A stretch of DNA of 64,000 nucleotides. It comes from a virus. Position 1 is the stretch's first letter. Every line of letters starts with the position of its first letter. The stretch lies in IMG/VR virus record IMGVR_UViG_3300018080_000128, positions 1 to 64,000 of that record; one strand, 5' to 3'. The notes below the pieces were generated by a model. The model saw nothing but the letters and a program-made list of their open reading frames with translations. It was not told the origin of the DNA and searched no databases. Shown in pieces: positions 58,516 to 64,000 of the stretch. The position numbers and the translations under genes are program-made.

Positions 58516-58544
58516 TCTTTAACCCCTTTAGGGTTGTTTGTCAA
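58516..58544 (-). promoter_or_regulatory. Sigma70-like promoter (minus)
   Basis: TTGACA (58544-58539), 17-nt spacer, TAAAGA (58521-58516). It overlaps AACCC/GGGTT, a small inverted repeat (58521-58535) after the tube gene. It would drive the internal-protein and lysis genes. Confidence 0.6.
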
Positions 58545-58549
58545 CACTT

Positions 58550-60127
58550 CTACGTCGGATCCAGCAGGGTCATTTCTGTGACCGCTTGGGGTTGTATCTC
58601 TAGCTCCGAGATACTGACGCTCGAACTGGTTGCGTCGAAGTCTGACGCCGCCTTGTACCGAGTCGGGAGGCAATTACCCATGATAGCGACCTTTCCGCCT
58701 CTTCTTGTTACGATACTGCGATTCCTATTCGATACGCACCATACGAATTCATCTACAAAAACCCTCTCTTTGATAAGGGGCTTTTCTCTTTCCGCCATGC
58801 GTCCAGGGCGAACAATTATCCACTCTTTGTCCCGTGCCGTAAGGCAATACATAGCATGCCCATTTTCTGTCTCCCGCTCATAGCAGCTAAGCGCTACTCC
58901 GCGCACCGTCGCCATCCACACAAGGGCGTCAGCCTGCTCCTTGGAGGGACACCACAACTGAGAATTGTTTATCCAATCGTCATCTTCTTCATTCAGGAAG
59001 AAGCCATTTCCTTTTACAAGCTCTTTCCAGAAAACCATAAACTGATCACGGGTCATGTCGTGAAGCAATTCAGAAATATCCTTGTCAAGATACTCGCTGT
59101 ACCTACTCCACCCGGACAGGCCCTTGCCCCCCGTTCCCTTGGGGACGCCAAACTCGTGAAGAGGCTTGCCATTCGCATACGAACCATCATCCACGGATCG
59201 CTCAATAACCCGCTCCGTGAAGTGCAAGCCTATCCTACTCAGAAGATCCCTAATGTCGTTACGGTATTCTTTGGCTTGGGATATGATCAGCCTCTGGCCT
59301 TCCTTGAGGTGACCATCCGTTACAAACCACGCGACAAAACGAAGCTCATCGTCGGTCAAATCGACACCCTTGTGTTCGCTAGACATGCGAGAAGCAACGG
59401 GCATCAAGTGCTCTCCTTTTAACGACAAAAGATCCGCAGCCTGATGCCGAACCATGGCGCCACCATTGGAAGGCTTGAGGTAGAACCCGTGTTTACCCGT
59501 AACCCTGAAGTTAAAACGTCGTCCTGCTACAGAAACCATGTCATCATCAGGCGCCCTTCTACGCTTCACATACCCATCAACTGGGACTGTTTCCAGCTTC
59601 TCCGTCTCGACATTCATCGAGTAAACAAGATCGCCCTCCTTAACACCATCGCTTCCCCTCCATCCTTTGCTTGTCAGGATCTCAGTGTCCTCATCTAAGC
59701 AATCCCACAGAAGCCATGCCTTGCCCGGCAAAAACGGCCTGGTCTCCCAAGCGTCAAACGGGAGATCGCTATCTCCACCTACCGGCATGGCCATGTTTGT
59801 GAAATGGAGAAGGACGAGATGGCGATTCGTCATATCATTTCCACGAATAGCCGTCTGCATCCAGTTCCACATTGTTTCGTCGTATCCGCGCACGCCACGA
59901 GTAAGAGTAATAGGGGAGACCGAGCCTCCCCCGTACCCGTACTTCTTGTACATCGAGTTCAACTCTTTGATCTCGACCATTTCTGCCGTGTACTCAGGAG
60001 AGGTGATCGACTGGAAACCCATGAAGGGCGTACCTAAAACAAGGAAGGGAAACGTAGCGCTAGGGACGACGTCCATTAGCCAGAAACGATGCGTTAACAT
60101 CAGATCTTCTGTGCGACTCCTGGCCAT
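58550..60127 (-). CDS. gp19-like tail tube protein interrupted by an intein (525 aa; host part 182 aa)
   Basis: Residues 1-142 and 486-525 join to a 182-aa gp19-like tube protein: MARSRTEDLMLTHRFWLMDV, TLTRGVRGYDETMWNWMQ and the tail YKAASDFDATSSSVSISELE. That tail matches the paralogue next door (GKAAGDFDSTSSEVSVSEVD). Between lies an intein (see 58673-59701) that must splice for tube assembly. The intein lies within frame, so no frameshift is needed. The upstream gene is also tube-like, so this phage has two tube paralogues. Confidence 0.8.
   Translation of the reverse strand: MARSRTEDLMLTHRFWLMDVVPSATFPFLVLGTPFMGFQSITSPEYTAEMVEIKELNSMYKKYGYGGGSVSPITLTRGVRGYDETMWNWMQTAIRGNDMTNRHLVLLHFTNMAMPVGGDSDLPFDAWETRPFLPGKAWLLWDCLDEDTEILTSKGWRGSDGVKEGDLVYSMNVETEKLETVPVDGYVKRRRAPDDDMVSVAGRRFNFRVTGKHGFYLKPSNGGAMVRHQAADLLSLKGEHLMPVASRMSSEHKGVDLTDDELRFVAWFVTDGHLKEGQRLIISQAKEYRNDIRDLLSRIGLHFTERVIERSVDDGSYANGKPLHEFGVPKGTGGKGLSGWSRYSEYLDKDISELLHDMTRDQFMVFWKELVKGNGFFLNEEDDDWINNSQLWCPSKEQADALVWMATVRGVALSCYERETENGHAMYCLTARDKEWIIVRPGRMAEREKPLIKERVFVDEFVWCVSNRNRSIVTRRGGKVAIMGNCLPTRYKAASDFDATSSSVSISELEIQPQAVTEMTLLDPT
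58673..59701 (-). other. Intein with LAGLIDADG-type endonuclease domain (343 aa)
   Basis: Begins with CLDEDTEILT (Cys1), has the block-B motif VTGKHGFYL (T-x-x-H), and ends with SIVTRRGGKVAIMGN followed by Cys (N-terminal +1 residue of the C-extein). The penultimate residue is Gly rather than His, a known variant. A central endonuclease domain has two LAGLIDADG-like helices: LRFVAWFVTDGHL and FMVFWKELVKGNGFF. In the second the expected acidic residue appears to be Asn, so the nuclease may be weakened. The insertion is just before a Cys that is conserved in the tube paralogue (NCVPIRGK). Confidence 0.85.
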
Positions 60128-60144
60128 TGAGCGTCACCACCTCT

Positions 60145-60669
60145 CTACGAAGTTTTGATCTCGAAAGATTCCAACGCGAAGTCAACTTCAGAAACAGAGA
60201 CTTCGGAAGATGTTGAATCGAAATCGCCAGCCGCTTTACCACGAATAGGAACACAGTTTTTGCATTCCACGCGACGGATGTCGTCTCCAACCTCAGACTG
60301 GCTTGCTTGACCCATCTCTGTGCGTTGGTAGTGGTAAATGGTTACGTCGCAACGATACTCTTCTCCATCAACTGAGGCTCTTACCCAGTCCAAGAATGCA
60401 GTATCCTGCTTCGCAACACCACGCATCAAGGAGACGTCGGAGACAGTAGGAACGCCAGCGTACTTCTGAGTCCACTGGAATGTGCCTTCTCTGTACTCAG
60501 CGACCTCTACCGATAGCTCAGGAAGAGTTGCCGACGTGAAACCGGCTTGCCCACCGCCCTGGTATTCACCCTGGCGAGCATACTCAAGGGGATTCTCTCC
60601 GCCTGCCGTTTGAGCGACAACGTGGAACCGGAATCCTTGCATAAGATCATCGACTGCTGCTCGTGACAT
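60145..60669 (-). CDS. gp19-like tail tube protein, intein-free paralogue (174 aa)
   Basis: Starts MSRAAVDDLMQGFRFHVVAQ, has ATLPELSVEVAEYREGTFQW and KYAGVPTVSDVSLMRGVAK, and ends GKAAGDFDSTSSEVSVSEVD. These fit phage tail tube proteins (gp19 family). The C-terminal region matches the interrupted paralogue, including the cysteine at NCVPIRGK (NC versus DC at the intein site). It may be the main tube subunit, with the other a minor or terminal subunit; this is inference. Confidence 0.75.
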   Translation of the reverse strand: MSRAAVDDLMQGFRFHVVAQTAGGENPLEYARQGEYQGGGQAGFTSATLPELSVEVAEYREGTFQWTQKYAGVPTVSDVSLMRGVAKQDTAFLDWVRASVDGEEYRCDVTIYHYQRTEMGQASQSEVGDDIRRVECKNCVPIRGKAAGDFDSTSSEVSVSEVDFALESFEIKTS

Positions 60670-60687
60670 AACTCTCTCCTTCCAGCC

Positions 60688-61449
60688 TTACGATCTTTGC
60701 ATGGCCGGTGGTAATACTTGTGTTCCTATTTGGCCGAACAAGGAAGTTGTCAACGTTCCCCATTCCTGCGCCGTGTAAACCATCACACGACCCACGCTGT
60801 CATAATCATACGTGGCAATCACATTCGTTCCATTGAAATCACTAGGTGTAGTCACCGTGATCTCAACAGCCCCTGTCACATAGTTGATAGTCCCTGTTCC
60901 GCCGCCGCCGCCTGCACCCGTTAGAACGCCTGCGCCGTTATCGGTGAAAGTGACAGAACCAGCGACCAGTGAAACAGACGACGTGGTAACAGGACGATTA
61001 GCAAGCTGAACGCTGTAATCTGATGTCGTTCCATCCCCTGTAACCCCTGTATCTTCAGAGGCTACCGATGTGGCTGAATCAATCGCCACATTCGCCTTAA
61101 CCCGGAGCTTGAACGAAGGAGGAACGAGTATCCCGCCGTTTGTCTGGATGTAGCTCCCCGAAAGAGCACTCTCCGTACTAACGAGATATTCGATTCCACC
61201 GTCGTCTACCAAGTAAATGGAGACATCCGGGTCAGTGGCACAATCCAAGTTCCAGAAGACCTGAGAGACTCGCATCCCTATGCCATCCGGAGCCGAGAAT
61301 TCTCCGCCCTGCGAAGCGCCTAGCCATTCCTGGATGCGCCCTCTGTAGAGCGTCTCGTCCGTGCCGTCTACATCTGGAGGATCTCCCCCTAATGTCACGC
61401 CGGTTATGACCTCGTGCACCTGCACAGCTGGGATAACTTCAGTACTCAT
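60688..61449 (-). CDS. Structural protein with INY-TG beta module (253 aa)
   Basis: Begins MSTEVIPAVQVHEVITGVTL, then WLGASQGGEFSAPDGIGMR, and ends in the module GTINYVTGAVEITVTTP, related to IDYTTG modules in the sheath. Position between sheath and tube genes points to a tail-neck or tail-terminator-like part. Start at 61449, overlapping the homing endonuclease stop by four bases (ATGA), with GAAGGAGGAG before the ATG. Confidence 0.55.
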   Translation of the reverse strand: MSTEVIPAVQVHEVITGVTLGGDPPDVDGTDETLYRGRIQEWLGASQGGEFSAPDGIGMRVSQVFWNLDCATDPDVSIYLVDDGGIEYLVSTESALSGSYIQTNGGILVPPSFKLRVKANVAIDSATSVASEDTGVTGDGTTSDYSVQLANRPVTTSSVSLVAGSVTFTDNGAGVLTGAGGGGGTGTINYVTGAVEITVTTPSDFNGTNVIATYDYDSVGRVMVYTAQEWGTLTTSLFGQIGTQVLPPAMQRS

Positions 61450-62303
61450 CTCTCCTCCTTCGCTACCAGGGACGCCTTAAAAGCATCGACGACATCCGCC
61501 ATCGAATGCCGCTGATACCATTCTTCTACCAATCCTAGTCTCGCCATGTCAGAAGGCCCAACGAGAACAAGCGTCTCGCTCGGATACATGGACACAAACT
61601 CACGCATGCGATCCTCTGCCTTTTCATTAAGCCAACCCTTTACCTCGTGGTATTCAACAGACCCATCGACAACCACAGAGAAATCTGGTGTGTAGCACCG
61701 TCGCTCGCTCAGATCGAAACTGCGCGGCTCATACGACCACCTGAAGCCCCCTTTGTCCAGCCACTGCGCGTAAAGATGCTCCCAGGTCGATTTGAACATC
61801 CACGTTTGACCAAGGGTGTCCATGTACTCAATCGACCCGGCCCTGCCACTGGTTCGGTGCTCAACATTGAATTCATCCAAGCAACTCTTGACCACCGAGC
61901 AAGACACCTTGTACTCACTCTCTAAGTCGCTAAATGTAGATCCGTCCGCGTATTTACGAGCAAGCTCCAAACGTTGCTCATCGGAAAGAACCTTGCGCTT
62001 AACATTCGCTCGACGCTCGATCCCTCTGCGACGCAGAACCTTCAGAACCGTGGACGGAACAACACCGCACCCCTTGGCGACATCATGGACATTGAGGCCA
62101 GATTCATACAGAGAAATCATACGATCCTCTGCCTCTGGCAAAATCGCCTTACTCCCCCTGTGAGGAGTGATCCCATGACTACGGAGAACATTGCGGACAG
62201 TGGTATCAGAGACACCAAATCTGCTCGCAATGCCCTTCGTCGTCATATCGTCACCCTCGTACAGCCTAACAACTTCCAACTGCTCCTCGCTTGACAACAC
62301 CAT
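61446..62303 (-). CDS. Free-standing homing endonuclease, HTH repeats plus PD-(D/E)xK-like nuclease (285 aa)
   Basis: Three helix-turn-helix units at the N-terminus (TTKGIASRFGVSDTTVRNVL, NVHDVAKGCGVVPSTVLKVL and a third around FSDLESEYKVSCSVVK), then a nuclease domain with WEHLYAQWLDKGGF and RCYTPDFSVVVDGSVEYHEV-KG. The TPDF and EVKG pair matches phage homing endonucleases with a PD-(D/E)xK/VSR-like fold. It sits alone between sheath and structural genes, not inside an intron or intein. Start at 62303, with GGAG six bases upstream; a longer reading from 62384 is possible. It would spread itself to related phages lacking it. Confidence 0.7.
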   Translation of the reverse strand: MVLSSEEQLEVVRLYEGDDMTTKGIASRFGVSDTTVRNVLRSHGITPHRGSKAILPEAEDRMISLYESGLNVHDVAKGCGVVPSTVLKVLRRRGIERRANVKRKVLSDEQRLELARKYADGSTFSDLESEYKVSCSVVKSCLDEFNVEHRTSGRAGSIEYMDTLGQTWMFKSTWEHLYAQWLDKGGFRWSYEPRSFDLSERRCYTPDFSVVVDGSVEYHEVKGWLNEKAEDRMREFVSMYPSETLVLVGPSDMARLGLVEEWYQRHSMADVVDAFKASLVAKEER

Positions 62304-62393
62304 ATTAGTCTCCATTTCTTTCACAGCAACATGTGCTGCGCTTCTATTGGAAACAGAATGCTGTGTCAAACAATTCACAGTCAAAATCCTCGG

Positions 62394-64000
62394 TTATGCT
62401 AGGCTTCTTTGGGAAAATCTAAATACCAAATATTCTGCTGGTTTGTTGGTAGCTGCACCAACGTCACAGAATACAATGCCCTGATCCACGGTGTTCTGAG
62501 GATTGTTCGTTCGGTCGCATACTACGAAGAACGACTCGTCCGGAGTGGTTCCCGCGAAATAACCGGCCTGGAACAAACCTGTCATGAAGCTGGAAACCTG
62601 AGTTCTGATGGCAGACCACAGCTGAGGTCCGTTGTTTTTGAACACATGACCATGAGTCGCGTTGAACACGGACTTCTTCAGGAACATGAACAAACGACGA
62701 CCCTGGATGTACGGCCATTCTCCGCCTGCGATGTCTAGAGTGCGAGCACCCCATACGCATCGACCAGTGTGCGGCCATTGAACCAAGCAGTTGATTCGGT
62801 TCGGATATACCGTTCCGACTTGCTCAGGAGTTAGATCCTGCTCTAGGCCGATTGCCCAGTTAAGACGACCGTCGTCGGTGCCCGCAGGAGCCTTGCCTAC
62901 GTTGCGGACTGTATCAGTACGCGCATAGACGCCTGCTACGTGACCACCACAAGGAACGTCTGTCGCTACATCCGTCACAGGATCGATGATCTTGATGTGC
63001 GGGTAGTATAAAGCAGCGTAGGAGGTGTACTTGTTCAACTGGAATTTCTTCCAAGTGAGAGCTTCTTGCGGAGTCAGTCCAGCAGGAACTGTCAGGATAA
63101 CGAACTTGTCCTGTGTCAATTCTGCATAGGTGATTAGCGCGTCGGCAACAGTGACATCGGTCTGGAAGTCGGATGCAACTAACTGCATCAACTCATCAAC
63201 CTTGCCAAACGCCCAGAGGCCCTTCTGGTCAGAAGCCAAGGACGCTCCAACGATGTCCGAAGACGTCATCGCAGATCCGTTGCTTCCCAGCGCCATCTCC
63301 CCTTCAATGCTTGTGCTTGGGTATGTATAGTACGTGGCTACCTGAGTGACCGCCGAGGAAATGCTGAGAGCAGGATTCCCACTCACCGACCAGGTCAACG
63401 TAAAGTTGCCAGTCGTGTAATCGATCTCGTTGGTCCCGTTGGAATCAAGAACGAACTTCTGAGGATAACCAGTCGCCTGCGTGGTAGCCAGCGAGAGGTA
63501 TCCGTCTCCATCATCAGAAACGTCGACCACGGCTGCGTACTGGCATTCCAAGTAAATCGCAGAACCCGCTACGAACGTGTCAGCAAGACCAACACCGCCT
63601 ACGTCCAGCTGATTCGCTGTAGCGCCAGTGTCGGAGATGATTCCGGTTGTGTAGTCGATTGATCCAACCACAGTGCTCGTCAGCGACTCAGAGAGACTTC
63701 CCGCTCCGTCATCAACGATGGATACCGTTCCGTCGCCAGTCAGAGTAGCAGAGATGCGAACGCTGCCAGGTGTGATTGCCGCAGGAGCAGAAGCCGTCCC
63801 AGGAGATACGATAGCCGCCGCAGCCGCAGGACCAGCTGCTCCGGTTCCGATCTGAGTCCCACTGCACCAGCGGATGTCAGAGCCAACTGCGAATGTGTCA
63901 GCAAGACCAACACCGCCAACGTTGAGTTGGTTAGCTACAGCACCCGTATCAGCAATGGCACCGGTTGTGTAATCGATTGTACCCACGGCTGTGGATGTCT
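62394..64000 (-). CDS. Tail sheath protein, 5' end beyond the window
   Basis: C-terminal sheath core is clear: YYPHIKIIDPVTDVATDV, PCGGHVAGVYARTDTVRNVG, RINCLVQWPHTGRCVWGART and GRRLFMFLKKSVFNATHGHV. The reading frame is open to the right edge. The N-terminal part visible here holds at least two near-identical copies of a beta module (GSIDYTTGIISDTGATANQL and GTIDYTTGAIADTGAVANQL), so the sheath has a decorated outer domain. The gene continues rightwards, and the start is outside. Confidence 0.9.
   Translation of the reverse strand, partial: TSTAVGTIDYTTGAIADTGAVANQLNVGGVGLADTFAVGSDIRWCSGTQIGTGAAGPAAAAAIVSPGTASAPAAITPGSVRISATLTGDGTVSIVDDGAGSLSESLTSTVVGSIDYTTGIISDTGATANQLDVGGVGLADTFVAGSAIYLECQYAAVVDVSDDGDGYLSLATTQATGYPQKFVLDSNGTNEIDYTTGNFTLTWSVSGNPALSISSAVTQVATYYTYPSTSIEGEMALGSNGSAMTSSDIVGASLASDQKGLWAFGKVDELMQLVASDFQTDVTVADALITYAELTQDKFVILTVPAGLTPQEALTWKKFQLNKYTSYAALYYPHIKIIDPVTDVATDVPCGGHVAGVYARTDTVRNVGKAPAGTDDGRLNWAIGLEQDLTPEQVGTVYPNRINCLVQWPHTGRCVWGARTLDIAGGEWPYIQGRRLFMFLKKSVFNATHGHVFKNNGPQLWSAIRTQVSSFMTGLFQAGYFAGTTPDESFFVVCDRTNNPQNTVDQGIVFCDVGAATNKPAEYLVFRFSQRSLA

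Noticed and set aside
1-64000. tRNA or rRNA genes
   Set aside because: No stretch with a convincing cloverleaf and conserved GTTCGA-type arm was noticed on reading the gaps; this was by eye, not by a covariance-model scan.

Overview
The window is part of the genome of a large contractile-tailed (myovirus-type) bacteriophage. Nearly every gene is on the minus strand, so transcription runs from the right edge to the left. The evidence is a complete T4/P2-like tail module: tail sheath, two gp19-like tube proteins, a tape measure, a LysM tail protein, and gp27-, gp5-, gp25- and gp6-like baseplate proteins, followed by very large fibres. No rRNA, tRNA or CRISPR array was seen. TAA, TAG and TGA all end genes, so the standard code is used. 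Promoters have a sigma70-like form (TTGACA...TATAAT-like). Several cysteine-rich lipoprotein-like proteins hint at a Gram-negative host, but the host cannot be named from this sequence. Head genes (capsid, portal, terminase, prohead protease) are absent and probably lie beyond the right edge.

Layout from right to left, the direction of transcription. 64.0-58.5 kb: sheath, a free-standing homing endonuclease, a structural protein, and two paralogous tube proteins, one interrupted by an intein. 58.5-50.5 kb: small proteins that share a short N-terminal leader, a 604-aa protein rich in (I/L)xE|A sites, a holin-like protein, an amidase endolysin, a possible ADP-ribosyltransferase-like protein, a papain-like protease and a Cys-rich lipoprotein. 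50.5-49.5 kb: a small plus-strand island with two genes and a probable small RNA, bordered by terminators and promoters. 49.5-39.3 kb: a ribbon-helix-helix protein, a tail-assembly chaperone with a probable -1 frameshift, tape measure, hub, spike and baseplate wedge. 39.3-21.5 kb: three long modular fibres, a beta-helix tailspike-like protein and three tandem seven-bladed beta-propeller proteins. 20.6-13.3 kb: two large structural proteins, a CIS-tube-like protein and small genes. 12.7-10.3 kb: a second cluster of leader-bearing proteins. 9.9-1.9 kb: small accessory genes including an MT-A70 methyltransferase, a GroES-like co-chaperonin, a KTSC protein, zinc ribbons and a zincin-like protein. 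4.8-0.1 kb: a stand-alone TnpB and a complete IS605-type element that appears to have truncated both flanking genes.

Four patterns cut across the map. (1) At least ten otherwise unrelated proteins start with an M-(R/K)-x-(L/I)-(I/V)-E-like leader that resembles the T4 capsid-targeting sequence; the 604-aa protein between them carries repeated sites of the gp21-protease type. Together they look like a set of internal head proteins injected with the DNA. (2) A 14-bp palindrome, CGAACT-YR-AGTTCG, occurs ten times in gene junctions, usually placed between the previous stop codon and the next Shine-Dalgarno sequence. (3) Phage-specific parasites (intein, homing endonuclease, IS605, TnpB) sit within or beside essential genes. 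(4) Fibre modules are copied between genes. The host-interaction genes (fibres, spikes, propellers) fill about one third of the window.
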